From the NCBI RefSeq assembly GCF_014672715.2, contig NZ_CP058566.2, positions 1,426,001-1,490,000 on the forward strand: a DNA stretch of 64,000 nucleotides, read 5' to 3'. Origin of the DNA: Dehalogenimonas etheniformans (lineage in GTDB: Bacteria > Chloroflexota > Dehalococcoidia > Dehalococcoidales > Dehalococcoidaceae). Made by a program: the position numbers and the translations under genes. The notes beneath the pieces were generated by a model. The model saw only the letters and a program-made list of their open reading frames with translations. It made no database searches and was not told the DNA's origin. Position 1 is the first letter of the stretch. Each line of letters opens with the position of its first letter. This document shows positions 50,593-59,751 of this stretch, in pieces.

Positions 50593-50621
50593 AGGGGATT
50601 TGCCGACAGAATCCCCTTTTT
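50593..50621 (+). terminator. Terminator after UPF0114 gene
   Basis: AGGGGATT at 50593 pairs with AATCCCCTT across nine bases, followed by TTTTA. Confidence 0.8.
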
Positions 50622-50709
50622 ACTTTGAAGCAATTACCGTCTCACGATTGATTGGCTTTCGGCTCGAGTTTATGTAAAATAATTCCCAAGATTCAGTGGA
50701 AAGGCAACC

Positions 50710-52506
50710 TTGAAAGCTCTCAATTTAGTATTAACCTATACACGAAAATACAGGCTCGTTTTGTCCGTAACCATCATCGCCATGCTCCTTTTGGTCGCGG
50801 TTCAACTCGCAATACCATGGGCGATCAAGAGCCTGCTGGCTCTCTTTTCAGGTTCAGAGATCACTGCCGATGCCTTAAGCACCGTCGGCCGTATCGCCTT
50901 GCTCGTTCTGGCCATTTATTTAGCCCGCGCGGGTCTGGAGTTCTTGCGTTCCTATTACGCCCACGTGGCGGGATGGGGCGTCGTCGCCGACCTGCGTAAA
51001 CATATCTATGAGCGGATGCAGCGATTCTCACTGCGGTTTTACCAGGACAAGCAAACCGGTCAGCTGATGTCGCATGTCGTCAATGACACCGATCAATTCG
51101 AAGACCTCATCGCTCACGCCATTCCCGACATTTTCGTAAGTTTTGTGACCCTGGTCGGTGTTTGCGCGGTTCTGGCCTATATTAACTGGCAACTAGCTTT
51201 GCTGGCCCTGATCCCGATTCCCTTCATTGTCATCCTGATGCGTCTTTATGCCCGTTATGTGCGTCCCGCGTTCCGCGAACGCCAAAAAGAGCTGGGAAAC
51301 CTTAATGCCGTCCTAGCCGACAACCTTTCCGGCATACGGGAAATCAAGGCTTTCACCCGCGAAGATGAGGAAAACGAGAAGGTCGGACATCAGGTCGAGA
51401 AATACCGCCAACTATCCCTGAGGGCTATCGGCCTCATGTCCGCTTTTCAGCCGGTGATCGCCTTCTTCTCCTCACTGGGACTGGTGATCGTCATTTACTT
51501 TGGCGGCCACCTGGCTTTCCGCCAGACCCTGTCACTGCCAGACCTGGTTGCCTTCGTGTTGTATCTCGATCTGCTTTACCAACCGGTGAAAACTCTTTCG
51601 GGCTCCTGGGAACAGATTCAACGGGCACTGGCTGGCGCCGATCGAGTAGCAGACCTGCTCGAAGAAACACCCGAACCTCAGCAAAAACAGGGTTCATTTC
51701 TTATAGCCGGGCGAGCACCCGGGGCTATCAGGTTGAAAGGCGTATGTTTCGAATACAAGCAGGGACAACCTGTTCTGGAGGATATTGACCTGGAGATCCC
51801 TGCCCGCAAAGTCATCGCCCTGGTAGGGCCGAGCGGCGTGGGTAAATCGACTCTCGTAAGTCTTATCCCCCGTTTTTATGATCCGACACAAGGGACTGTT
51901 TCACTGGACGGCAGAGATGTACGCGAAATTGACCTGCAAGGCCTGCGTCAACAGATCAGCATCGTCCTGCAGGATGTCTTCCTCTTTTACGGCAGCATTC
52001 GTGAAAACATCCTTTTTGGGCGGCCAAACGCTACCGAGGCTGAACTTATTACCGCGGCCAAGGTAGCCAATGCGCACGATTTCATTACGTCCATGCCCGA
52101 CGGCTACCAGACCCTGATCGGCGAAAGGGGATTGAAACTGTCCGGGGGTCAAAAACAGCGGATATCAATCGCCAGGGCGGTTCTGCGGGACGCGCCGGTG
52201 CTGATTCTGGATGAAGCGACCTCCGCCGTCGATACCGAAACCGAACTCCTGATCCAGCAGGCTTTGGAACGGCTGATCGCCGGTAGGACAACGATTATCA
52301 TCGCCCACCGCCTTTCCACGATCAGAAACGCGGATAAAATCGTGGTTCTGGACGGGCGCCGGATAGCCGAAACCGGCAATCATGATGAATTGATCAAGAA
52401 GAAAGGGCTGTATCACAAGCTGTATTCAATCCAAAATAAATTGAGCGAAAGCCCGCTTCTTTATAACAACGAACCCGAGGATCACATCTCCGCTTCAGTT
52501 ATCTAG
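50710..52506 (+). CDS. ABC exporter half-transporter (fused membrane and ATPase domains)
   Basis: A 598-residue protein. Six membrane helices fill residues 1-310; the ATPase domain has Walker A GPSGVGKST, signature LSGGQKQRISIARA, Walker B VLILDEATSAVD and the H-loop IIIAHRLST. This is the MsbA/LmrA-type type IV exporter layout, which works as a dimer; lipid or drug export is typical but the substrate is unknown. It starts at TTG 50710 after GGAAAGGCAAC. The nitroreductase gene follows after 16 bases. Confidence 0.95.
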   Translation: MKALNLVLTYTRKYRLVLSVTIIAMLLLVAVQLAIPWAIKSLLALFSGSEITADALSTVGRIALLVLAIYLARAGLEFLRSYYAHVAGWGVVADLRKHIYERMQRFSLRFYQDKQTGQLMSHVVNDTDQFEDLIAHAIPDIFVSFVTLVGVCAVLAYINWQLALLALIPIPFIVILMRLYARYVRPAFRERQKELGNLNAVLADNLSGIREIKAFTREDEENEKVGHQVEKYRQLSLRAIGLMSAFQPVIAFFSSLGLVIVIYFGGHLAFRQTLSLPDLVAFVLYLDLLYQPVKTLSGSWEQIQRALAGADRVADLLEETPEPQQKQGSFLIAGRAPGAIRLKGVCFEYKQGQPVLEDIDLEIPARKVIALVGPSGVGKSTLVSLIPRFYDPTQGTVSLDGRDVREIDLQGLRQQISIVLQDVFLFYGSIRENILFGRPNATEAELITAAKVANAHDFITSMPDGYQTLIGERGLKLSGGQKQRISIARAVLRDAPVLILDEATSAVDTETELLIQQALERLIAGRTTIIIAHRLSTIRNADKIVVLDGRRIAETGNHDELIKKKGLYHKLYSIQNKLSESPLLYNNEPEDHISASVI

Positions 52507-52522
52507 TACGAGAGGAGGCATG

Positions 52523-53290
52523 ATGAACGATACTCTTAGAGTAATTCATAACCGGCGCTCAGTCCGAGCCTACAGCGATAGACCGATCACCCGGGAAGAA
52601 AAGAATGAGATCTTGGAGGCTACTTTCCGTGCCCCGACAGCGGGCAATCTTATGCTTTACTCTATCATTGAGGTCGAGGCTCAGGAGATCAAAGACCGTC
52701 TTGCGGTAACCTGCGACAATCAGCCTTTTATCGCCCGGGCGCCTTACATACTACTTTTCCTGGCCGACTACCAGAGATGGATGGATTATTTCAAACAATC
52801 AGGCGTTTCAGGGCTAGCTGAGTCCCTTGGTGTCGTCGAGCGGAAACCCCAAACGGGCGACCTATTACTGGCCTGTTGCGATGCCCTGATCGCTGCACAA
52901 ACAGCCGTGATCGCTGCGGAATCGATGGGTATTGGATCCTGCTATATCGGTGATATCCTGGAGCAATATGAAATCCATCGGGAACTTTTCGATCTGCCGC
53001 CGCACACTTTACCCATCACAATGTTGTGTTTTGGTTACCCTGCCGTTCCCGGTAAAAAGTTGACCACCCGATTCGACAAGGAAATGATTGTTCACACTGA
53101 TAAATACCGGAGGTTAAGCTCCGATGAACTTGGAAAAGGATTTGCTCGCCTGGAGTCTGATTTCCGGGTGGGGCACCATTCGAGCCAATACGCCAACGCC
53201 GGGCAAGCTGTATATTTCCGAAAATTCGCCTCCAGATTCGCCGCTGAAATGAATCGGTCGGTCAAAGAAATGCTGAAAAACTGGGAGTAG
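52523..53290 (+). CDS. Nitroreductase-family flavoprotein
   Basis: A 255-residue FMN enzyme with the N-terminal NRRSVRAYSDRPITREE and APTAGNLMLYS, the middle AAQTAVIAAESMGIGSCYIGDI and LPITMLCFGYP typical of the oxygen-insensitive nitroreductase family (NfsA/FRP group). The C-terminal 60 residues extend beyond the core with a conserved-looking RLESDFRVGHHSSQYANAGQAVYFRKF. Two ATGs (52520, 52523) follow AGAGGAGG; the second has better spacing. It ends inside a terminator hairpin. Confidence 0.9.
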   Translation: MNDTLRVIHNRRSVRAYSDRPITREEKNEILEATFRAPTAGNLMLYSIIEVEAQEIKDRLAVTCDNQPFIARAPYILLFLADYQRWMDYFKQSGVSGLAESLGVVERKPQTGDLLLACCDALIAAQTAVIAAESMGIGSCYIGDILEQYEIHRELFDLPPHTLPITMLCFGYPAVPGKKLTTRFDKEMIVHTDKYRRLSSDELGKGFARLESDFRVGHHSSQYANAGQAVYFRKFASRFAAEMNRSVKEMLKNWE

Positions 53291-53310
53291 GAAACCTACT
53301 CCCAGTTTGC
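53279..53310 (+). terminator. Terminator overlapping the nitroreductase stop codon
   Basis: AACTGGGAGTAGG pairs with CCTACTCCCAGTT with a loop of three, followed by TGCTTTGC. The stop codon lies in the ascending arm. Confidence 0.8.
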
Positions 53311-53361
53311 TTTGCTGTTGCGCATCCAACCGACCGAAAAATCGAATGGAACTGCCGATAT

Positions 53362-54999
53362 CTACATCGGCATCGGCGACATCAAATGCCACATGCCCAT
53401 CATACCGATATCCTCATGTTCCAGGATGTGGCAGTGGAACATGGCCATGCCGTCGTAATCCAGAACAGGGATCAGAAGCCTTATACTGCCTCCCTTGGGT
53501 ACAATGACGACATCTTTCCATGCCGGGGTCGTGGTGTAAAGATTGGTGTAAGCACTGTCGCCGCCAGTGATCGACAGCACCTGTGCGGCGTTGACGTGCT
53601 GATGGAAAGGATGGTCCATGTTGGAGTTATTCACCACTTCCCACACTTCGTATGAAGGCATGTCCATCGTTCCAACCTGCGACATTATAGTGTAAGGCGC
53701 CACATCGAAGTCCATGCCGTTAATATAACCGCGGCTCATACTCATACTGAGAACGATGGTGCGCTTGGGGAAGTTCGCCACATTCAGATTGAGCCTCTTC
53801 GCCGATGGATCGACAACTGCAGGAATCGACTGGTTTACCTTCGATCCCTGTACCGCCATGGTGAGCATTGTTATCTGAGCGCTTTGCATCATGCCCATCC
53901 TGGAATAAGGTAGCGACAGAAACTTGTAGTTTCCTTTGGTGGTACTCGCCTTCACCAGGAGATCCACCCTCTCTCCCGGCGACAGGATCAGGCTTGAAAC
54001 CGCATAAGGTTTGTCCAGCATGCCACCATCAGTTCCCACTACGTTCAATTGATGACCTTGTAAGCTCAGTTTGTAAAAACGAGCGTTGGATGCGTTCAGG
54101 ACACGCCACCTCTGCACCTGCCCCGGTTTTGTCGCGAGAAGAGGATTCACCAATCCGTTAACGGTAACCGTGTTGCCCTCTTTGCCGTGCATGTAGTCCA
54201 TGCTGGAAGAATGGGCCTCAGGTGCCCCGTTCACGATGTTGATGTCTTTCAGGATCATTACGTGACTCTCGAAACCCTGGAGAACCGGGATTTCATCATT
54301 TACCAAAATGGGCGATACAAGCCCGCCCCAATGCTGCTCCGCAACCAACCCATGCTTATGAGCGTGCAGGAAATACAGGGAACCACCAGGCTGCAAGCCA
54401 AGGTCGTATTCATAATCGTAGCCGTTACCTGGAAGAATATCCAGGTGGGCGGCATCAGCCGGTTCCTTGGGTGACACATGTAAGCCATGGGTATGGATAT
54501 TGGTGTGGTTTTTTTCGAAACCGAGATAGTTTGTGGCTGTGGTTTTCGGCAGGGAATTGGTGAAATGGATCTTCATCCTGTCGCCATGATTGACTTTGAT
54601 CATCGGCCCCGGGTAGAGCCCGTTGTAGGTGTAAAGGTTTGCAGTCGTGCCATTGACGTTTACTGACGCCATGCCGGCACCGAGATATCCCTCGAAGATG
54701 CCGGGAGTTGTCGAGGTGTTGGCCAACAGAGCCGGATCCTTGAAAGCCGCGCCGATCGGAGGATCGATAGTGCCGCCTCCCATTCCACCGCCGCCACCAC
54801 CTCCGCCCATTCCACCGCCACCACCACCCATACCGCCACCGCCCCCTCCCATGCCTCCACCGCCTCCGCCCATACCGCCCTGAGCCTCCAGCGGCAGCGG
54901 TACTCTGGTCAAAATTGCCCCGACCGCAGCTCCGGCTGAAATAAGACCAACTCTGGTCATGAAATCCCTGCGTGAAACACCAATTTCTTTGTCAGACAT
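53362..54999 (-). CDS. Multicopper oxidase with Gly-Met repeats, Tat-exported
   Basis: A 545-residue oxidase. A Tat signal (SRRDFMTRVGLISAG) is followed at about 40-75 by a run of five GGMGGGG-type units, a low-complexity Gly/Met segment. All four copper-ligand blocks are present: THTHGLH-like NIHTHGLH, FLHAHKHG, HPFHQH and FHCHILEHEDIGMMG. The enzyme should be active outside the membrane. Methionine-rich segments in CueO-like enzymes bind Cu(I), so the repeats may do so here (inference). ATG 54999 is preferred because GGAGGTG lies 7 bases upstream. No copper exporter is nearby. It is the second oxidase of this type in the window. Confidence 0.93.
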   Translation of the reverse strand: MSDKEIGVSRRDFMTRVGLISAGAAVGAILTRVPLPLEAQGGMGGGGGGMGGGGGGMGGGGGGMGGGGGGGGMGGGTIDPPIGAAFKDPALLANTSTTPGIFEGYLGAGMASVNVNGTTANLYTYNGLYPGPMIKVNHGDRMKIHFTNSLPKTTATNYLGFEKNHTNIHTHGLHVSPKEPADAAHLDILPGNGYDYEYDLGLQPGGSLYFLHAHKHGLVAEQHWGGLVSPILVNDEIPVLQGFESHVMILKDINIVNGAPEAHSSSMDYMHGKEGNTVTVNGLVNPLLATKPGQVQRWRVLNASNARFYKLSLQGHQLNVVGTDGGMLDKPYAVSSLILSPGERVDLLVKASTTKGNYKFLSLPYSRMGMMQSAQITMLTMAVQGSKVNQSIPAVVDPSAKRLNLNVANFPKRTIVLSMSMSRGYINGMDFDVAPYTIMSQVGTMDMPSYEVWEVVNNSNMDHPFHQHVNAAQVLSITGGDSAYTNLYTTTPAWKDVVIVPKGGSIRLLIPVLDYDGMAMFHCHILEHEDIGMMGMWHLMSPMPM

Positions 55000-55211
55000 A
55001 ATTGACACCTCCAAGCCTAATCAAATAACTACCAAAACAATCTTATCCGCAGCAAGCGGCGAATTTAATTCGTAAAAATACCTATTTTCCGCGTATTAAA
55101 TACTGAAAATCAGCGGATTCATTCCGCACCGAAAAATCTGCCTTTATCCTCGGGGCAGGGATAATCGTTACAATTCAAAATGATCGGGGAAGATTTCAGG
55201 ATGAGTTTTTG

Positions 55212-56114
55212 TCAGAGGGTTAGTTTGGACTCAAAAAACCCGACTATCCTGTTGATATACGCGGTCGGGTCATAATCATAAGCCCGGCTGTGGTAGGCGC
55301 CCTGTACTTCCCAGAACATGACATCGGTTACTGTAGCCCTTGAGTAAATATCTAACGTGTCCTGATAACTTACCAGGTCATCGAATTGCTCATGGATCAG
55401 AAGAATTGGCGACTCGATTTTTCCGATGAAATCGATGGGGTCTTGTGTTTCGTACCGGTAGGAATATTTGACGATCTGCTTCATTGTGGAATGGAAGGCA
55501 CTCAATAATCGGATGGGTATGTGCCGTTCTCTGGCCTGGTTGATCACCATAGACTTTATGGTATTAAAACAGCCGTCGAGAACGACCGCGCCAACCTGTT
55601 CGCCTGCGGAAAAGATGCACACTCCGGCCGCTCCTGAACAGAAACCCATCAAACCGATCGAATTGGTATTAAACCCTCTCTGTTTTAGGTAGTCCACCGC
55701 CCCGCCGATGTCCGAGGGTTCATACTTGAGGTTTACTCCTTTGCCCCCACTCTCCCCTCTTCCACTCAAGTCAAACAGCAGAAGGTTGAAGCCCAACCTG
55801 ACCAGGTCCCGTCCGATCCCTGCGGTGTTGGCCAAGTCATCCACGCGATTTTGGAAACCTCCATGGACGATGACGATTACCGTCCCGTTGTCGCCGGGAA
55901 AGAACCATCCCTTCAAAGTCACACCGTCCCGGGCGATAAATGAGACCGACTGGTACTCCGGATTGATCAAAATCGGGTCTGCTGTTAACGGCAGGCGTGG
56001 AACCGTCATTATAGCGACAGAACCGATAACTGACAGGAGTAAAAACCCCGCCAACAGGGCGCCCATCACCTTGAGGAGTTTCCGGAACCACTTCCCTGTT
56101 GAAGTGACAATCAT
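55212..56114 (-). CDS. Alpha/beta hydrolase with N-terminal membrane anchor
   Basis: A 300-residue protein with one membrane helix (about 14-36), then an alpha/beta hydrolase fold: VIVHGGFQNR (oxyanion loop), LLLFDLSGRGESGG, the nucleophile elbow GFCSG, the acid Asp in LIHEQFDDLVSY and the His in VQGAYHSRAY. The nucleophile position holds Cys instead of Ser, as in dienelactone hydrolases. It is probably a membrane-tethered esterase or peptidase. The substrate is unknown. Confidence 0.85.
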   Translation of the reverse strand: MIVTSTGKWFRKLLKVMGALLAGFLLLSVIGSVAIMTVPRLPLTADPILINPEYQSVSFIARDGVTLKGWFFPGDNGTVIVIVHGGFQNRVDDLANTAGIGRDLVRLGFNLLLFDLSGRGESGGKGVNLKYEPSDIGGAVDYLKQRGFNTNSIGLMGFCSGAAGVCIFSAGEQVGAVVLDGCFNTIKSMVINQARERHIPIRLLSAFHSTMKQIVKYSYRYETQDPIDFIGKIESPILLIHEQFDDLVSYQDTLDIYSRATVTDVMFWEVQGAYHSRAYDYDPTAYINRIVGFFESKLTL

Positions 56115-56207
56115 TAATGACTACTATATCACCGCGCCGTTCCGCGCGTTATCCGAAGGTGCTAAAAATAGCCCGTTAATTTATGATGATGGGAATCGAA
56201 CTAAAAA

Positions 56208-56699
56208 GTGAGTACTGTTATGAATTCTTTGAAAAAGAAACTCCTTCTTGATTCGTTCGTAGCCGCTCCGGATCAATTGGAATCTGCCTTAAAATCAATA
56301 GATCTAAAGATTGTGGATTGGAAGCCGGGTCAGGGAGAATGGAGCGTCCGGCAAGTGGTCTTTCATGTGGTTGATGGCGAGGCCAACTATTACCTGCGGA
56401 TTAGAAAGGCGATCGCCGAGCCGGGCGGGACCGTCATCGCCTATGATCAAAACAAGTGGACGGATCATTTTGATTATCCGGGACGCAGCATCGAGGAAGG
56501 TCTGCGCCTGTTTCGTCTGCTCAGAACGTCAACGTACCAGTTGATGGCTCAATTGCCCGACAGCGCATGGGCAAACACCGTCCAACATTCCGAACGTGGC
56601 ACATTGACCCTTGAAAACCTTCTAAATGGAACCGAAAGTCATGTGCTCGAACACTTGAGACAGATCCAGGACAATGTTACCCGATTCGCGAATAGGTAA
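56208..56699 (+). CDS. DinB-family protein
   Basis: A 163-residue four-helix protein with the DinB/YfiT metal-site pattern: WSVRQVVFHVVDGEANYY (first His) and ESHVLEHLRQI (HxxxH). The family includes damage-inducible proteins and bacillithiol or mycothiol transferases; the partner thiol is unknown here. Start at GTG 56208 or ATG 56220 cannot be settled, since neither has a ribosome site. Confidence 0.88.
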   Translation: MSTVMNSLKKKLLLDSFVAAPDQLESALKSIDLKIVDWKPGQGEWSVRQVVFHVVDGEANYYLRIRKAIAEPGGTVIAYDQNKWTDHFDYPGRSIEEGLRLFRLLRTSTYQLMAQLPDSAWANTVQHSERGTLTLENLLNGTESHVLEHLRQIQDNVTRFANR

Positions 56700-56715
56700 T
56701 ACGGCTCCCAGAGAA

Positions 56716-57831
56716 TTATCTGTTGTCCTGGCAGCGGCTTTTAAGCTGGCCGCATCCAGCATCGATATCCGAGCCACGGGAGACCCGGAGCATCGCCCTG
56801 ATGCCGCCAGCGATCAACCGTTTCTGAAAAGCGTGCGCTTTTTCAACGGGTGACGGACCGAAACCGTTTTTTCCTGGCGTTATGTTGCAGGGAATCAGGT
56901 TGATCGGGAAATCGCCTTGCCCCAGCAATTCTATGAGTTTGTCCGCGTCCTCCGGGGAATCGTTTATCCCGTTAAACAGAGCGTACTCGATATAGACATG
57001 TCTTCGGGTTTGTGCCGAGTATTCGCGGCAAGCTGCGATCAACTCCTGCAAAGGATATTTCCTCGTCAAAGGCACCAGTTGCTGACGGAGTTCATCTGTA
57101 GCGGCGTGCAAGGAGAGCGCAAGCTGACACGGGACATTTTCGCGCGCTAGCCTTTGAATTTCCGGCACCATGCCCGCGGTCGAAAGAGTGATCTGACGCA
57201 GCCCCATGTTCAAGCCCTTTGGCGAACCGATGATATCGATTGCGGACCTGACGTTTTCATAATTGGCGAGGGGTTCACCCATTCCCATAAACACAACGTT
57301 AGTCGCTTTGTAATGGGGTTCCGTTGTTTCAGCCCTAACGGATTCGTTTTCGAGGCGGCGAATAAAGTATAAGAGCTGTGCTACTATTTCACCGGGGCTT
57401 AAATTCCTCTCGAATCCCTGTTGCCCGGTAGCGCAAAACCGGCAGCCGATCGGGCACCCGACCTGGCTGGAGACGCACACCGTGCGGCGTTCCCTCCCAT
57501 TGCCCTGGTTGTTAAAAAGCATAAGTGCCGCTTCGATCGTTTTGCCGTCTTCCAGTCTGAAAAGGACTTTGGTCGTCAAGCCGTCTGCGGATACGGCTTC
57601 TTCAAGAAGTTCAAGAACGGTGAACCTGGCAGATTCACTCAATCGGCCTTGTAAGGATGCGCCCAAGCCGGTCATGTCATCAAAATCCGTTTGAAAGCGC
57701 CGGTATAAACACCTCCAGAGTTCGGTCGCTTGGTTTGCCGTTGCCCCCAACGTCCCGACGAATTCCGTCAATTCGCGAAACGTCAGGTCCTGAAGATTCA
57801 CTTTTTCCGGATTCTCAGACATGGAGCACAT
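56716..57831 (-). CDS. rlmN: 23S rRNA (adenine-C2)-methyltransferase RlmN
   Basis: A 371-residue radical-SAM enzyme that methylates C2 of A2503 in 23S rRNA and A37 in some tRNAs. The radical cluster motif is CPIGCRFC (CX3CX2C), followed by MGMGEPL, and the C-terminal catalytic Cys is in LRVSRGSDIDAGCGQL, next to the FINLIPCN.TPG-like block (FPINLIPCNITPGKNG). It belongs to RlmN and not Cfr by length and tail. ATG 57831 is chosen because GAGGTGG lies 11 bases upstream; ATG 57822 is an alternative. Confidence 0.96.
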   Translation of the reverse strand: MCSMSENPEKVNLQDLTFRELTEFVGTLGATANQATELWRCLYRRFQTDFDDMTGLGASLQGRLSESARFTVLELLEEAVSADGLTTKVLFRLEDGKTIEAALMLFNNQGNGRERRTVCVSSQVGCPIGCRFCATGQQGFERNLSPGEIVAQLLYFIRRLENESVRAETTEPHYKATNVVFMGMGEPLANYENVRSAIDIIGSPKGLNMGLRQITLSTAGMVPEIQRLARENVPCQLALSLHAATDELRQQLVPLTRKYPLQELIAACREYSAQTRRHVYIEYALFNGINDSPEDADKLIELLGQGDFPINLIPCNITPGKNGFGPSPVEKAHAFQKRLIAGGIRAMLRVSRGSDIDAGCGQLKSRCQDNR

Positions 57832-57899
57832 TGTAAACGAAGACCACCTCAATGAAAACCGATTGCCCTAATTCACAATCCATAGTACACTTTCTTTTT

Positions 57900-58412
57900 A
57901 TGAAAAGTGACATTTCCATCAGGCTGGCAACCGCAGAAGATTTGAAAGCCATCAATGATATTTACAATTATTATGTCACGGCATCTACCTGCACTTACCA
58001 GGAAGAGCATGAAACCCTAGAGGGCCGAAAAAAGTGGTTTGAACACCATCAGCCTGGGATCCACCCTGTGGTGGTCGCCGAACAGGCTGGAGTAGTTTTA
58101 GGGTGGGGCTCTCTGTCCCCTTATCACTCCAGGTGCGCTTACCGTTATACCGTGGAAAATTCAATTTATATTCATCCCGAGTATCTCCGGCAGGGGATCG
58201 GTTCGGCTATTCTAAAAGACCTTGTGAAGCGCGCCCGCGGGATCGGATACCACGCCATTATTGCAGCAATAGACGGCAGCCAGAGCGCCAGCATTGAGAT
58301 GCACCACAAATTTGGCTTCAAGGAAGTTGGGCAATTCCGGGAAGTGGGTTTCAAGTTCGGGACCTGGCTGAACGTCATTTACCTTGAACTCATGCTTGAC
58401 GAGTCACATTGA
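57900..58412 (+). CDS. GNAT acetyltransferase (phosphinothricin acetyltransferase-like)
   Basis: A 170-residue acyltransferase with the N-terminal IRLATAEDLKAINDIYNYYV, EEHETLEGRKKWFEHH, the acetyl-CoA loop IYIHPEYLRQGIGSAIL and SIEMHHKFGFKEVGQFREVG, matching the PAT/YncA group that acetylates amino compounds or methionine derivatives. The ATG at 57900 starts the domain; an upstream ATG at 57852 adds a leader unlike the family. It overlaps the next gene by 4 bases. Confidence 0.9.
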   Translation: MKSDISIRLATAEDLKAINDIYNYYVTASTCTYQEEHETLEGRKKWFEHHQPGIHPVVVAEQAGVVLGWGSLSPYHSRCAYRYTVENSIYIHPEYLRQGIGSAILKDLVKRARGIGYHAIIAAIDGSQSASIEMHHKFGFKEVGQFREVGFKFGTWLNVIYLELMLDESH

Positions 58413-58609
58413 GCATCATCAACCGATCCGATCTGAAACCCGGGGTCCGGGTATCAATAGTGCAAAAAGCCGATCAGAAGACCGGCAGGCTCACCGATGG
58501 AGTAGTCCAGGACATCCTGACCTCTTCCGCCACCCACCCCCACGGCATCAAAGTCCGCCTGGTGAGCGGCGAGGTCGGTCGGGTGAAGTCAATCAGAAAG
58601 CCGACTTAA
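58409..58609 (+). CDS. YwbE-family protein
   Basis: A 66-residue protein of the YwbE family (RSDLKPGVRVSIVQKADQKTGRLTDGVVQDILTSSATHPHGIKVRLVSGEVGRVK), full length for the family; function unknown. It starts at TTG 58409 overlapping the stop of the acetyltransferase (TTGA overlap), so it is translationally coupled. Confidence 0.92.
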   Translation: MSIINRSDLKPGVRVSIVQKADQKTGRLTDGVVQDILTSSATHPHGIKVRLVSGEVGRVKSIRKPT

Positions 58610-59679
58610 TCGCACAGGCCGGCGACCGTAGCTTCATCGAGCCGACGTACCAACGCCGTCACCAGTTTGCTCGTCAGGTCAAAATCTTTGCGCCGAATGA
58701 TCGAATTGTGGCTGTGGGCGTGCCTGGTCGGTATGGCGATGACCACCGTCGGTACTCCGCTCTTATGTAGATGAATTGCTCCGCCGTCATAGCCACCGAA
58801 TTCCAGTGTGTCCAGCTGCAGGGGGATATCCAGGGTTTTGGCGGTATCCATAACCAGGTCCCGTAGCTTGAGGTTCGGGATCATCCTGGTGTCGTAAACC
58901 AGCAGATTCGGACCGCCGCCGAGACGTGTAACGGATTCATCCGGCTTGATACCCGGAACGTCGCCGATCGGACCGATATCGAGGATTACTGCCACATCGG
59001 GATTGACCATTTCCGCGCTGGTGGTGGCGCCGCGCAACCCCACTTCCTCCTGGACCGTCCCGACGCCGTGAACTGCGTTGGGATGCTTTCCGTCGGCTAA
59101 CGATTCCATCACTGAGATAAGCAGGGCACAACCGACCCGGTCGTCGAATGCCTTGGCCATATAGGTCGGCTCTTTGACCGAGAGTACCGTGAAATCGGTT
59201 ATCGGAATGATGGGATCGCCTACCCGGACTCCGGCGGCTTCAACTTCTTCATTGGAAGTCGCCCCGATGTCGATGAACATTTCCTTTTTATCGGGCGTCG
59301 CGTTTCTGTCCTTATCACGCAGCAAATGGGGCGGCGGGGTTCCAATGACCCCGATAACCGGACCGGACGAGGTTTGTATCTTCACACGCTGGGCGGGCAG
59401 GTGCTGGTTCGGCCAGCCGCCGAGAGGCACAAATTTAATGAATCCCTCTTTGGTGACCATTTTCACCATGAAGCCGATCTCATCCATATGAGCCGCGATT
59501 AGTATGCGCGGACTCACGGACGATCCTTTCTGAAATCCGATGACGCTGCCAAGCCTGTCGCGCGACACCCTTCCAAGGGGCACAAACCGGCGCTCCATGA
59601 TCAGCCTGACATCTTTTTCGTAACCAGAAACACCGCTGGCCTCGGTAAGTTCCTTGAGAAGTCGCTCGATATCATCCAT
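58606..59679 (-). CDS. M42-family metallo-aminopeptidase
   Basis: A 357-residue two-metal peptidase of the M42 (glutamyl aminopeptidase/FrvX/TET) family. Metal ligands and catalytic residues are visible in AAHMDEIGFMV (His, Asp), KAFDDRVGCALL (bridging Asp), GTVQEEVGLRGA (catalytic Glu-Glu), VILDIGPIGD and IPTRHAHSHNSII (His). It probably forms a dodecamer in the cytoplasm that degrades short peptides. It overlaps the end of ywbE, which is convergent, by 4 bases. Confidence 0.95.
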   Translation of the reverse strand: MDDIERLLKELTEASGVSGYEKDVRLIMERRFVPLGRVSRDRLGSVIGFQKGSSVSPRILIAAHMDEIGFMVKMVTKEGFIKFVPLGGWPNQHLPAQRVKIQTSSGPVIGVIGTPPPHLLRDKDRNATPDKKEMFIDIGATSNEEVEAAGVRVGDPIIPITDFTVLSVKEPTYMAKAFDDRVGCALLISVMESLADGKHPNAVHGVGTVQEEVGLRGATTSAEMVNPDVAVILDIGPIGDVPGIKPDESVTRLGGGPNLLVYDTRMIPNLKLRDLVMDTAKTLDIPLQLDTLEFGGYDGGAIHLHKSGVPTVVIAIPTRHAHSHNSIIRRKDFDLTSKLVTALVRRLDEATVAGLCD

Positions 59680-59705
59680 AGTTCGTCTCCTTGTTCGATA
59701 AAAGC

Positions 59706-59730
59706 GAGCGCCGTCCCGTTGGACGGCGCC
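59706..59730. terminator. Hairpin between pheA and the M42 peptidase gene
   Basis: GCGCCGTCC pairs with GGACGGCGC around a four-base loop in the 72-base gap. No T-tract, so it may only attenuate. Confidence 0.5.
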
Positions 59731-59751
59731 GTAGCATTAACGAAGTCAGCC

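Noticed and set aside
54647-54883. Proline-rich + strand frame opposite the multicopper oxidase
   Set aside because: It is the antisense reading of the Gly-Met repeat and has no start signals.
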